DNA from: JAJXWB01 sp036796555
GTDB taxonomy: Bacteria; Pseudomonadota; Alphaproteobacteria; Rhizobiales; Beijerinckiaceae
Direction of reading: 5' to 3'
Length of the DNA: 33,583 bases
Assembly (NCBI GenBank): GCA_036796555.1
Contig: DAIRCS010000028.1
Span: 1 to 33,583 of the forward strand
Shown: piece after piece, positions 13,725 through 22,155 of the stretch
How the letters are laid out: every line of letters starts with the position of its first letter
Position numbering within the stretch: the first letter of the stretch is position 1
Notes under the pieces: model-generated
What the model was told of the DNA's origin: nothing
Seen by the model: the letters and a program-made list of their open reading frames with translations, nothing else
The model's database searches: none
Made by a program: the position numbers and the translations under genes

Positions 13725-15053
13725 TTACCCGTGCGCGCGTTCCAGTTCCGCGCCGAAAGCCGTCGCCTTGGCGCGCATGCGGCTGGCGAAGGAATCGAGA
13801 TCCTGAGCGAGACGCACGACCGAATCGACGCTGTCGCCGACATCGCCCACCGCCTTGGCCACCGCGCCGACGTGATCCGACATGCCGGTCGTGCCTTCCG
13901 CCGCCGAACGCGTGGACCGCACGATCTCCTGCGTCGAGGCGCCCTGCTCGTGCACGGCGGAGGCGATGATGGCGGAGATGCGCTCGACCGCGCTGATCTT
14001 GTCGCGAATGGCGGCGATGGCTTCGACCGACTGATCGGTCGCCGCCTGCATTTCCGCGATCTGCGCGGCGATGTCCTGCGTCGCCTTGGCGGTGCGGGTG
14101 GCGAGCGTCTTCACCTCCTGCGCGACGACGGCGAAGCCGCGGCCGGCTTCGCCCGCGCGCGCCGCCTCGATGGTGGCGTTGAGGGCGAGCAGGTTGGTCT
14201 GGGCGGCGATGCGCGAAATGAGCTCGACCACGTCGCCGACGCGCGCAGCCGCCGTCGACAGGCGCGAAATGCCGGAATTGGATTTTTCCGTCTGCACGAC
14301 GGCTTCGCGCACGACGCCGGTCGAATCGACGACCTGGCGGCTGATCTCCTCGATGGCGTCGAGCAATTGCTCGGCCGCGCCGGCGACGGCCGACACGTTC
14401 TGCGCGGCCTCGCTCGCCGAGAGCGTCGCGGAATCCGATCCCTGATTGGCGTGGCGCACGGCCGCCGTCATGGTCTCCGTATCCTCCGACAACTGGCGCG
14501 TCATGACGCCGAGGCCTTCCATCAGCTTGCTCATGTCGGCGACGAATTGCTCGACGCTGGCGCGCACGGCCGCGTCGCGCATGAGACGCGCCTCGCGGTC
14601 GTCGCGCGCCTTGATCTCTTCCACCAGCGCGACGTTGGAGCGGACGTGGTCGCGCAGCGCGACGAGGCTGCGGGCGATCTCGCCGATCTCGTCCTCGCGG
14701 TTCTCGAAGTCGATCTCGATCTCCGTGTCGCCGGCGGCAAGCTCCTGCATCTGGCCGGCGATGCGCGAGATCGGGCGGGCGACCAGCGTGTGCAGGGCCG
14801 GGATGAGAATGCCGAAGGCGAGAACGCAGACGAGGGCGAGGCTGCCGAGCAGCAGGTGCTGCAGGCTTTCGGAGGCCGCCACCGCCTGCGCGAAAATCTC
14901 GTGCGCCTGCGCCTGCGGCGCGCTCGCCGCCCGCCGCGACAGGTCGACGACGTCGCCCGCGCCGAGATAGGCGTAGAAGCCGAAAGCCGCGACGATCAGA
15001 AAGAACAGGCTTTGGCGGAAGACCAGGCCGCCGCCGAGCGAAATTCTGGGCAT
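13725..15053 (-). CDS. Methyl-accepting chemotaxis protein
   Basis: A chemoreceptor of about 442 residues if translation begins at the second of two tandem ATGs (15053, after GAGGGG). The open frame extends to an ATG at 15098 without a ribosome site. It has one helix at about residues 14-31, a periplasmic stretch of only about 35 residues, a second helix at about 67-91, then a HAMP domain. The cytoplasmic signalling part follows, with the conserved hairpin tip (ISRIAAQTNLLALNATIEAA, then GEAGRGFAVVAQEVKTLA). So small a periplasmic part leaves no room for a ligand domain, suggesting sensing through the membrane, HAMP or a partner. No other che gene is nearby. It is divergent from gshB. Confidence 0.9.
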   Translation of the reverse strand: MPRISLGGGLVFRQSLFFLIVAAFGFYAYLGAGDVVDLSRRAASAPQAQAHEIFAQAVAASESLQHLLLGSLALVCVLAFGILIPALHTLVARPISRIAGQMQELAAGDTEIEIDFENREDEIGEIARSLVALRDHVRSNVALVEEIKARDDREARLMRDAAVRASVEQFVADMSKLMEGLGVMTRQLSEDTETMTAAVRHANQGSDSATLSASEAAQNVSAVAGAAEQLLDAIEEISRQVVDSTGVVREAVVQTEKSNSGISRLSTAAARVGDVVELISRIAAQTNLLALNATIEAARAGEAGRGFAVVAQEVKTLATRTAKATQDIAAQIAEMQAATDQSVEAIAAIRDKISAVERISAIIASAVHEQGASTQEIVRSTRSAAEGTTGMSDHVGAVAKAVGDVGDSVDSVVRLAQDLDSFASRMRAKATAFGAELERAHG

Positions 15054-15186
15054 CATCCCCTCGCAGACCACGTCAGCCCGGATATAAGCGACCTCCATTC
15101 AGGAAGGGTTAACGCTCGTTGTTTCGCCACGGCTTTGTCTGCCGGCCGCAATCGCGCTAAATCAGCGCGCCAGCCAAGGATCAGAC

Positions 15187-16134
15187 ATGAGCAAACTTAG
15201 CGTCGCCGTTCAGATGGACCCGATCGACCGGATCAAGATCGCCGGCGATTCGACCTTCGCGCTGCTGCTCGAAGCCCAGAAGCGGGGCCACGACATCGTG
15301 TTCTACACGCCCGACCGGCTGTCGCTGCGCGGCGAGACGGTCTTCGCCAATGTGCAGGACCTCACGGTGAAGGACGTGCAAGGCGACCATTTCACGCTGG
15401 GCGAACAGCGCCCGCTCGACCTGTCGCAATGCGACGTCGTGCTGCTGCGGCAGGATCCGCCCTTCGACCTCGCCTATATCGCCACCACACATCTGCTGGA
15501 GCGCATCCACCCGAAGACGCTGGTCGTCAACGACCCCGCCCAGGTCCGCAACGCGCCGGAAAAACTGTTCGTCATGGATTTTCAGGAATTCATGCCGGCG
15601 ACGCTGATCACGCGCGACAAGGCGGCGATCGAGGCCTTTCGCGCCGAGCACAGCGAGATCGTGATGAAGCCGCTCTACGGTTTCGGCGGCGGCGGCGTGT
15701 TCAAGGTCGCGCCCGTCGATCCGAATTTCGGCTCGCTCTACGACATGTTCGCGACCACGTTCCGCGAGCCTTGGGTCTGCCAGAAATTCCTGCCGCGCGT
15801 GTCGGAGGGCGACAAGCGGATCATTCTAGTCGACGGGCAGGCGCTGGGCGCGGTCAACCGGGTGCCGGCGCCCAACGATATCCGCTCCAACATGGTGCGG
15901 GGCGGGGCGGCGGCGCAGACGGAGCTGACGCCGCGCGAGAAGGAAATCTGCGCCAAGCTCGGTCCGGAATTGAGAAAACGCGGCCTGATCTTCGTCGGAA
16001 TCGACGTCATCGACGGCCATCTGACGGAAATCAACGTGACTTCGCCGACCGGCGTGCGCGCGATCCAGCGCGTCGGCGGCCCCGATCTCGCGGCCGCCAT
16101 CTGGGATGCGATCGAGGCCAGACGGCGGCGCTGA
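15187..16134 (+). CDS. gshB: Glutathione synthase
   Basis: A 315-residue ATP-grasp enzyme of normal length. The N-terminal part MSKLSVAVQMDPIDRIKIAGDS and the segment LRQDPPFDLAYI (about 87-98) are diagnostic of bacterial GshB. The ATP-binding part has EIVMKPLYGFGGGGVFKV (Lys161, glycine-rich loop), and the C-terminus has EINVTSPTGVRAIQ with the metal-binding Glu/Asn. It joins gamma-glutamylcysteine and glycine to make glutathione in the cytoplasm, the cofactor used by the GST at 377. gshA is not in the window. The ATG is preceded by AAGGATCAG. It lies 41 bp upstream of glnD and may share its transcript. Confidence 0.96.
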   Translation: MSKLSVAVQMDPIDRIKIAGDSTFALLLEAQKRGHDIVFYTPDRLSLRGETVFANVQDLTVKDVQGDHFTLGEQRPLDLSQCDVVLLRQDPPFDLAYIATTHLLERIHPKTLVVNDPAQVRNAPEKLFVMDFQEFMPATLITRDKAAIEAFRAEHSEIVMKPLYGFGGGGVFKVAPVDPNFGSLYDMFATTFREPWVCQKFLPRVSEGDKRIILVDGQALGAVNRVPAPNDIRSNMVRGGAAAQTELTPREKEICAKLGPELRKRGLIFVGIDVIDGHLTEINVTSPTGVRAIQRVGGPDLAAAIWDAIEARRRR

Positions 16135-16175
16135 GGACCGGGCGCGCCGCCGGATTTTTGTGGTAATGCTGGGCG

Positions 16176-18980
16176 ATGGATCAAAGCGCCGAGCCCAACT
16201 CCCGGACCGTTCGCGACACGCGCCGCATCGCCGGCCCGCCGTTCGATCGCGCCGCGCTCGCGAAAGCGATCGCCGACCTGTCGGCGGCAGTCCCCTCGCG
16301 CGACGAATTCCGCAAGGCGGTCGTGCCGCTGTTCCAGCAAGTCCTGACGGACGGCCACGCCCGCGCCCGCGAGGCGCTCGAGGCCGGCGGCCGCGGCCTC
16401 GCCTGCGCACGCTTCCTCTGCGACCTCGAGGATGAATTGACCCGCGCGATCTACGATTGCGTGACGCGCCACGTCTATCCGATCCAGAATCCCTCGACCG
16501 CCGAACGCATGGCGGTCTGCGCGGTCGGCGGCTACGGCCGCGGCACGCTGGCGCCGGGCTCCGACATCGACCTCTTGTTCCTGTTCCCGACCAAGCAGAC
16601 GGGCTGGGGCGAAAGCGTCGTCGAGGCGACGCTCTACATTCTCTGGGACCTCAAGCAGAAGGTCGGTCATTCGACGCGCTCGATCGACGAATGCCTGCGC
16701 CAGGCGCAGGGCGACATGACGATCCGCACCGCGTTGCTCGAGGCGCGCTTCATCCTCGGCGAAGAGCCCCTGTTCGAGGAAATGCGCGATCGTTTCGAGA
16801 AGGAGATCGTGCGCGGCACGGCGCGCGAATTCGTCGCCGCCAAGCTCGCCGAGCGCGACCAGCGCGTCGCGCGCGCCGGCGCCTCGCGCTATCTCGTCGA
16901 GCCCAACGTGAAGGAGGGCAAGGGCGGCCTGCGCGATCTCAACACGCTCTTCTGGATCGGCAAGTATGTCTATCGCGTGCGGCGCGTCGAGGAATTGGTC
17001 GGCGCCGGGCTGTTCACGCCGCAAGAACTCAAACTGTTCGAGCGGTGCGACGAATTCCTGTGGCGCGTGCGCTGCCATCTGCATTTCGTCGCCGGCCGCG
17101 CGGAAGAACGGCTGAGCTTCGACAAGCAGCGCGTCATCGCCGAACGCCTCGGCTACGTCTCGCACGCCGGCCTTTCGGGCGTGGAACGTTTCATGAAGCA
17201 CTATTTTCTGGTCGCCAAGGACGTGGGCGATCTCACCGCCATCGTCTGCGCGGCGCTGGAGGAGCGGGAGGCCAAGCCGCGCGCCGTGCTCGACCGTTTC
17301 GTCGGGCGTTTCCGCCGCCGCCGCAAGATCGTGCATTCCGATGATTTCGCGGTCGAGGTCGACCGCATCACGGTCGCGCAGTCCGACGTCTTCGACCGCG
17401 ACCCGGTCAACCTGATCCGCCTCTTCTGGCTGTCCGACACGCACGGGCTGGCGATCCATCCCGATGCGCTGCGGCTCGTCACGCGGTCGCTGCGCAGGAT
17501 CGACGCGAAGCTGCGCAACGATGCGGAAGCCAACCGCCTGTTCATGGAAATCCTGACCTCGCGCAATTCGCCCGAGGTCGTGCTGAGGCAGATGAACGAA
17601 TCCGGCGTGCTCGGCCGCTTCATCCCGGATTTCGGACGCATCGTGGCGATGATGCAGTTCAACATGTATCACCATTACACGGTGGACGAGCATCTGCTGC
17701 GCGCCGTCGGCGTTCTCTCGCAGATCGAGAACGGCCGGCTGGTCGAGGATCATCCGCTCACCAGCGAGATCATTCCGACCATCGCCAACCGGCGCGTGCT
17801 CTATACGGCGGTCTTCCTGCACGACATCGCCAAGGGGCGCCCCGAAGACCATTCGATCGCCGGCGCCGAGGTCGCGCGCAAACTCTGCCCGCGGCTCGGC
17901 CTCTCGGAAGCGGAGACCGAGACCGTCGCTTGGCTGATCGAAAAGCATCTCGACATGTCGAACACGGCGCAGAGCCGCGACCTCTCGGATCGCCGGACGA
18001 TCGAGACCTTCGCCCAGCTCGTGCAAACGCCGGAGCGGCTGAAGCTGCTGCTGGCGCTGACCGTCTGCGATATTCGCGCGGTCGGGCCCGGCGTCTGGAA
18101 CGGCTGGAAGGGCCAGTTGCTGCGCAGCCTCTATTGGGAGACGGAAGTCGTCCTGACCGGCGGCCATTCGGCGATCGACCGCAAGTCGCGCGTCAAGCAG
18201 ATGCAGGAGGAGTTGCGGCGCGCGCTGCCCGGCTGGTCGGACCCGGAGTTCGACGCCTATGCGGAGCGCCACTATCCGGCCTACTGGCTCAAGACGGATC
18301 TTGCGCGCAAAATCCAGCACGCCAAGCTCCTGCGCCTGACCGAGGTCGAGATGCGCTCGCTGGCGACCGAAGCGACGACGGATTCCTTCCGCGGGGTGAC
18401 CGAGCTGACGGTGGTCGCGCCCGACCATCCCTACCTTCTGTCGACCATCGCCGGCGCCTGCGCGGCGGCCGGCGCCAATATCGTGGACGCGCAGGTGTTC
18501 ACCACGACCGACGGTCTCGCGCTCGACACGATTTCGATTTCCCGCCAGTTCGACATGGATTCCGACGAATTGCGGCGCGGCAACAGGATCGCGGAATCGA
18601 TCGAGCGGTCGCTGCGCGGCGAAATCAAGCTCGTGGAGCTGATCGCGGCCAAGGGCGCCGCGCTGGCGCGTTCCGACGCCTTCAGCGTCGCGCCCGACGT
18701 CGTGATCGACAACAGCCTTTCGAACCGCGCGAGCGTCATCGAGGTTTCGGGTCTCGACCGTCCGGGCCTGCTCTACGATCTCACCAGCGCCATTTCGAAA
18801 CTGAACCTCAACATCGGCTCGGCGCACATCGTCACTTTCGGCGAAAAGGCGGTCGACGTGTTCTATGTGACCGACCTGACCGGCGCGAAGATCGCCAACC
18901 CTGCACGCCAGGCCGCGATCAGGCGCCGGCTGCTGGAGACGCTGGGCGGCGAGCGCAGGCCGGCCAGGGCGGCGGGCTGA
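16176..18980 (+). CDS. glnD: [Protein-PII] uridylyltransferase/uridylyl-removing enzyme
   Basis: A 934-residue bifunctional nitrogen sensor. The nucleotidyltransferase domain shows GGYGRGTLAPGSDIDLL with Gly118-Gly119 and the metal-binding Asp130 and Asp132. The PII-uridylyltransferase middle region contains EPNVKEGKGGLRDL. The HD hydrolase domain includes YHHYTVDEHLL and LHDIAKGRPEDHS (around 498-550). Two ACT domains close the protein (starting near 735 and 850). GlnD adds UMP to PII proteins when glutamine is low and removes it when glutamine binds the ACT domains, setting glutamine synthetase activity and NtrBC signalling. All expected domains and motifs are present, so it should be active in both directions. 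The length is usual for alphaproteobacteria. grpE follows after 67 bp. Confidence 0.97.
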   Translation: MDQSAEPNSRTVRDTRRIAGPPFDRAALAKAIADLSAAVPSRDEFRKAVVPLFQQVLTDGHARAREALEAGGRGLACARFLCDLEDELTRAIYDCVTRHVYPIQNPSTAERMAVCAVGGYGRGTLAPGSDIDLLFLFPTKQTGWGESVVEATLYILWDLKQKVGHSTRSIDECLRQAQGDMTIRTALLEARFILGEEPLFEEMRDRFEKEIVRGTAREFVAAKLAERDQRVARAGASRYLVEPNVKEGKGGLRDLNTLFWIGKYVYRVRRVEELVGAGLFTPQELKLFERCDEFLWRVRCHLHFVAGRAEERLSFDKQRVIAERLGYVSHAGLSGVERFMKHYFLVAKDVGDLTAIVCAALEEREAKPRAVLDRFVGRFRRRRKIVHSDDFAVEVDRITVAQSDVFDRDPVNLIRLFWLSDTHGLAIHPDALRLVTRSLRRIDAKLRNDAEANRLFMEILTSRNSPEVVLRQMNESGVLGRFIPDFGRIVAMMQFNMYHHYTVDEHLLRAVGVLSQIENGRLVEDHPLTSEIIPTIANRRVLYTAVFLHDIAKGRPEDHSIAGAEVARKLCPRLGLSEAETETVAWLIEKHLDMSNTAQSRDLSDRRTIETFAQLVQTPERLKLLLALTVCDIRAVGPGVWNGWKGQLLRSLYWETEVVLTGGHSAIDRKSRVKQMQEELRRALPGWSDPEFDAYAERHYPAYWLKTDLARKIQHAKLLRLTEVEMRSLATEATTDSFRGVTELTVVAPDHPYLLSTIAGACAAAGANIVDAQVFTTTDGLALDTISISRQFDMDSDELRRGNRIAESIERSLRGEIKLVELIAAKGAALARSDAFSVAPDVVIDNSLSNRASVIEVSGLDRPGLLYDLTSAISKLNLNIGSAHIVTFGEKAVDVFYVTDLTGAKIANPARQAAIRRRLLETLGGERRPARAAG

Positions 18981-18990
18981 CGCGCCGCGA

Positions 18991-19020
18991 CTTGATTTTT
19001 GGGGGCCGCGCCCTGATATC
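18991..19020 (+). promoter_or_regulatory. Candidate grpE promoter
   Basis: CTTGATT (18991-18997) and GATATC (19015-19020) are 17 bp apart in the 67-bp gap before grpE. The CTTGA element with a CCTGATAT-like -10 is compatible with a heat-shock sigma-32 promoter, which commonly drives grpE, but it also fits a sigma-70 site. No CIRCE element (TTAGCACTC-N9-GAGTGCTAA) is present. Confidence 0.35.
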
Positions 19021-19047
19021 GGACGCGACCGAAGCCATGGAATTATT

Positions 19048-19623
19048 ATGAATTCGACCGAAAAGCCCGAAAACGCGAAGGAAGAGGCTCACGAGCACGC
19101 GTCCGCGCTAGCCGACGCCGCCGCACAGGCCACGACCGGCGAGCCCGAACCCTTCACCGAACTTGAAAATCTCTACGCCGAAAACGCCGCGCTGAAAGAT
19201 CGCGTGCTGCGCGCCATGGCGGAAGTCGAGAACGTCCGCCGCCGCGCCGAGAAGGAGGTTGCGGACGCGCGCGCCTATGGCGCGGCCAATTTCGCGCGCG
19301 ACATGCTGACCTTCGCCGACAATCTCGGCCGCGCGCTCGAAAACGCGCCGAAGGACGCCGAAGGCGCGCTCAAGACGATGATCGAGGGCGTGGGCGTGAT
19401 CGCCGCCGATTTCCAGTCGCGTCTGACGCGCCATGGCGTGAAGAAAATGGAGCCGCAGGGCCAGAAGTTCGATCCGAACCAGCACGAGGCTCTGTTCGAA
19501 ATTCCCGACGAATCCGTGCCCGCCGGCACCGTGCGGCAGGTGGTGGAGGCCGGCTACACGATCGGCGACCGCGTGCTGCGGCCGGCCAAGGTCGGCGTCT
19601 CCCGCGGCGGTCCGAAGGCTTGA
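19048..19623 (+). CDS. grpE: Nucleotide exchange factor GrpE
   Basis: A 191-residue protein with the GrpE layout. An acidic, disordered N-terminus is followed by a long coiled-coil helix (about 40-95: ENLYAENAALKDRVLRAMAEVENVRRR in part). The C-terminal beta domain follows, with MIEGVGVIAADFQSRL, FDPNQHEALFEIPDESVPAGTVRQVVEAGY and DRVLRPAKVGVSRG. GrpE drives ADP release from DnaK during protein folding and heat shock. The neighbouring hrcA, often directly upstream of grpE in alphaproteobacteria, is absent; glnD is upstream here. It converges on the universal stress gene and the two share a perfect hairpin at their ends. Confidence 0.96.
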   Translation: MNSTEKPENAKEEAHEHASALADAAAQATTGEPEPFTELENLYAENAALKDRVLRAMAEVENVRRRAEKEVADARAYGAANFARDMLTFADNLGRALENAPKDAEGALKTMIEGVGVIAADFQSRLTRHGVKKMEPQGQKFDPNQHEALFEIPDESVPAGTVRQVVEAGYTIGDRVLRPAKVGVSRGGPKA

Positions 19624-19656
19624 GTCTTCATGGCGCGCTCAGTGCGCCATGAAGAC
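19624..19656. terminator. Hairpin between convergent grpE and usp genes
   Basis: GTCTTCATGGCGC (19624-19636) pairs perfectly with GCGCCATGAAGAC (19644-19656) across a 7-nt loop, giving a 13-bp stem immediately after the grpE stop. The right arm and loop encode the last residues (VFMAH) and the stop of the minus-strand usp gene. No T-run follows on either strand, so it is a weak intrinsic terminator at best, but it is placed to work in both directions. Confidence 0.6.
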
Positions 19657-20472
19657 CGGGATTTCGGCGTAGGTCAGGATGTCGGCGGTCGCTCCGCCGA
19701 AGATCATCTGGCGCAGCCGGCTCTGCGTATAGCCGCCCTTCACCAGCAGGTCGCCGCCGAGGGTCGCGCACTGCTCGAGGATCGTGCGGCCGGGCGACAG
19801 CGTCGAATTTTCCACATTCACGACGTCGACCGCCATGTTGTGGCGCTGCAGGGCCTTGGCGAGCGCCTCGGCCGACGGACCCGGCGAGAGCGCGCCGGCC
19901 ACGCTCAGCACCACGACCCGCTTGGCCTTTTTCAGCACGGGCATGGCGAAGCCGACGGTGCGGGCCGTTTCGGTCGACCGGTTCCATGAAATCACGACGG
20001 TCTCGCCGATGGCCGCCGGCGCCTTGCGCGGCGCGATGAGGATCGGCCGGCCGGCCTCGAACAGGACCGATTCCAGCGTCGCGCGGCGCGGATCGCCCCG
20101 GCCGGAGCCGGGCCTGCCGACGACGACGACGTCGGCGACGCGGCCATAGGCGCCTATGCCCGAATCGGTGCTCATGTCGCCGCCCGCCCAGCCGAAGCTG
20201 AGGCCGGTCGCGTCGCCGCTGGAGGCGGCCACGCCGTGCGCGTTCATGAAATCCTCGAAGACGCGGCGCGCGTGCTCGACAAGTTCGCGCCGGGTCTTCT
20301 CGTCGAAGATCGAGCCGGCGATCGCGAAATCCGCGGCGATGAGATCGCCGGTGTCGGGGCCGAGCGCGATGCCCTCGATCCGGCTGCCGAAGCCCTGGCC
20401 GAACCGCCAGGCCGTCTCCAGAACGGCGGCGATCGAATCGTGCTCCTCGATGGGGACGAGAATGTTCTTCAT
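19639..20472 (-). CDS. Universal stress protein (two UspA domains)
   Basis: A 277-residue protein with two tandem UspA-like domains. The first (1 to about 150) starts MKNILVPIEEHDSIAAVLET and ends VVVGRPGSGRGDPRRATLES...PILIAP, the second (about 155-277) starts ETVVISWNRSTETARTV and ends LLVKGGYTQSRLRQMIFGG...IPVFMAH. This double form is common in Hyphomicrobiales. Such proteins bind nucleotides or partners and help survival under stress; no precise reaction is known. It lies between grpE and the MFS gene, on the minus strand, where hrcA would often be found. Confidence 0.92.
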   Translation of the reverse strand: MKNILVPIEEHDSIAAVLETAWRFGQGFGSRIEGIALGPDTGDLIAADFAIAGSIFDEKTRRELVEHARRVFEDFMNAHGVAASSGDATGLSFGWAGGDMSTDSGIGAYGRVADVVVVGRPGSGRGDPRRATLESVLFEAGRPILIAPRKAPAAIGETVVISWNRSTETARTVGFAMPVLKKAKRVVVLSVAGALSPGPSAEALAKALQRHNMAVDVVNVENSTLSPGRTILEQCATLGGDLLVKGGYTQSRLRQMIFGGATADILTYAEIPVFMAH

Positions 20473-20526
20473 GGCGGGCCTCCTGCGGGGAAGCTAGCGC
20501 GGTTCAGGCGTGAAGTGAAAGCGCGA

Positions 20527-22029
20527 TCAGAGCCGGCGGGAGGGGATCGACCAGGCGCAGACGAGCGCAAGGGCCGCAAAAGCCCCGACGGTGAGAAACA
20601 CGGCGCGGAAACCGGCGTCGAGCGCCGTCTGCGCGGTCGCGCGGACGGCCGGCGCGAGCGTCGCCATCGCGGCGGGTCCGCGCTCGACGAGATCGGCGAA
20701 GACGCCCGCGGCCTCGCCCGCGCGACTCCGGAACACCGCAAACAGGATCGCGCCGACCAGCGCCGTGCCGAAGGAGGCGCCGATGGCGCGCGAAAATTGC
20801 ACGGAGCCGGCCGCCGCGCCGAGCATGCCGGGGCCGGCGGCGTTCTGCACGATCACCTGCACGACGCCCATGACCGAGCCCATGAAGAAGGTGAGCACGC
20901 CGATGATCAGGCCGAACCAACGAACGTCGAGCGTCTCGTGGCCGAAGGCGACATAAATTAGGATCGCCACGACCGGAATCATCGCGAACGAAGGAAAGAT
21001 CGCCGTGCGCCCGGTCTGCGCGACCAGCCTGCCCGTCGCCAGCGAGCCGATGCCGATGCCGAAGGCGATGGGCAGGAGGAAATAACCGGTTTCGGCCGGC
21101 GAAAGCCCGCGCGCGACGCGCAGATAGATCGGCAGATAGGCGATGAGCGAGACGAGCGCCGCGCCGTGGCAGGCCGCCATGGCGTCGGAGCGCCAGATCG
21201 CCTTCTCGCGCAAGAGCGAGAAGGGAAAGAGCGGCTGCGAAATCTTCAGTTCGCGCCGCGTCAGCAGAACGAGAGCGGCGGCCGCGACGCCGACGAGGGC
21301 GAGGATGACAGGCGCATCCGCCAGCCGCAGGCGTCTGATCTGCTCCATGGCGACCAGCGCGGGCGCGACGAAGAGCACGAACCAGACGAGGCCTGGCGTA
21401 TCGAAGCGCCAGTCGGCGTCCGGCTTGGGCGCAAAGGCCGGGAGCCGCCGCACGAGCGCCGCCGCGAGCAGGCCGAGCGGCAGGTTGATCCAGAAGATGG
21501 AACGCCAGCCGAGCCCGCTCGTCAGCCAGCCGCCGGCGACCGGGCCAAAACTGTTGGAAAAGACCACGACCGAGGCGAGATAGCCCTGATAGCGCGCCCG
21601 GTCGCGCGGCGGCACGCTCTCGCTTATCAGCGCCTGCGACAGCGTCATCAGGCCGCCGCCGCCGAGCCCCTGCAACACGCGCGCCGCGATCAGCGCCGGC
21701 AGGGTGGGCGCCAATGCGCAAGCGATCGAGCCGATCGTCATCACGCCCAGGGCGACGAACATCATGCGCCGGCGGCCGTAGACGTCGCCGAGCCGCCCGT
21801 AGACTGGCGCGGCGATGGTGGTCGCCACGAGATAGGCGACCACGATCCAGGCGATGCGCTCGACATCGTCCAGATCCACCGCGATCGCCGGCAGGGCGGT
21901 GGCGACGATGGTCTGATCCATGACCGCGATGAACATCGGCAGGACGATGGACGGAAACATGCGCAGGAAGACGCCGGCGCCGTTGGGCGCGGGCGCGTTG
22001 GGCGCGCGGTCTGGGATCGTATCGGGCAA
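20527..22029 (-). CDS. MFS transporter, DHA2 (EmrB/QacA) drug-efflux type
   Basis: A protein of up to 500 residues with 14 predicted helices, as in the EmrB/QacA branch of proton-driven multidrug exporters. The helix 1 motif IAVMDQTIVATALPAIAVDL, the loop motif GRLGDVYGRRRMMF after helix 2, and motif C in helix 5 (LGWRSIFWINLPLGLLAAALV) are typical. The longest frame starts at a TTG (22029) without a clear ribosome site; the ATG at 21960 (MFPSIVLPMF) is a reasonable alternative and would leave the transport core intact. Substrates are unknown. It lies 54 bp upstream of the usp gene on the same strand and is divergent from rph. Confidence 0.9.
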   Translation of the reverse strand: MPDTIPDRAPNAPAPNGAGVFLRMFPSIVLPMFIAVMDQTIVATALPAIAVDLDDVERIAWIVVAYLVATTIAAPVYGRLGDVYGRRRMMFVALGVMTIGSIACALAPTLPALIAARVLQGLGGGGLMTLSQALISESVPPRDRARYQGYLASVVVFSNSFGPVAGGWLTSGLGWRSIFWINLPLGLLAAALVRRLPAFAPKPDADWRFDTPGLVWFVLFVAPALVAMEQIRRLRLADAPVILALVGVAAAALVLLTRRELKISQPLFPFSLLREKAIWRSDAMAACHGAALVSLIAYLPIYLRVARGLSPAETGYFLLPIAFGIGIGSLATGRLVAQTGRTAIFPSFAMIPVVAILIYVAFGHETLDVRWFGLIIGVLTFFMGSVMGVVQVIVQNAAGPGMLGAAAGSVQFSRAIGASFGTALVGAILFAVFRSRAGEAAGVFADLVERGPAAMATLAPAVRATAQTALDAGFRAVFLTVGAFAALALVCAWSIPSRRL

Positions 22030-22082
22030 TGAAAGGGCGTCGGTTGCTTTGCGGCCAAGACTCCGTCAAAGGGCCCCGGCGA

Positions 22083-22138
22083 TCAACCGCCACGCGGTTG
22101 ACACAGCTATGCGCCGACGCGACAAAGCGCGCGCTTTG
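22083..22138. promoter_or_regulatory. Palindromes in the MFS/rph divergent promoter region
   Basis: TCAACCGC (22083-22090) and GCGGTTGA (22094-22101) form a perfect 8-bp inverted repeat with a 3-nt spacer, overlapping a consensus TTGACA (22098-22103) pointing towards rph. Downstream is a perfect 16-bp palindrome, CAAAGCGCGCGCTTTG (22123-22138), ending 17 bp before the rph ATG. A -10 element is not clear (GACAAA is at the right distance). Operators for an MFS regulator are possible, but no regulator gene is adjacent. Confidence 0.45.
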
Positions 22139-22155
22139 CAACCGGGGTCCTGACC

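Noticed and set aside
15738..18827. A 1029-codon open frame on the minus strand opposite glnD and gshB
   Set aside because: It is antisense to two certain genes, has a composition full of Arg, His, Asp and Ala typical for a shadow frame in GC-rich DNA, and shows no family motif.
18981..19047. CIRCE operator before grpE
   Set aside because: No TTAGCACTC-N9-GAGTGCTAA or close variant could be found in the gap.
20504..22141. A 545-codon frame on the same strand as the MFS gene, in another frame
   Set aside because: The other frame encodes an obvious 14-helix exporter with conserved motifs; this one is Arg-rich without hydrophobic segments.
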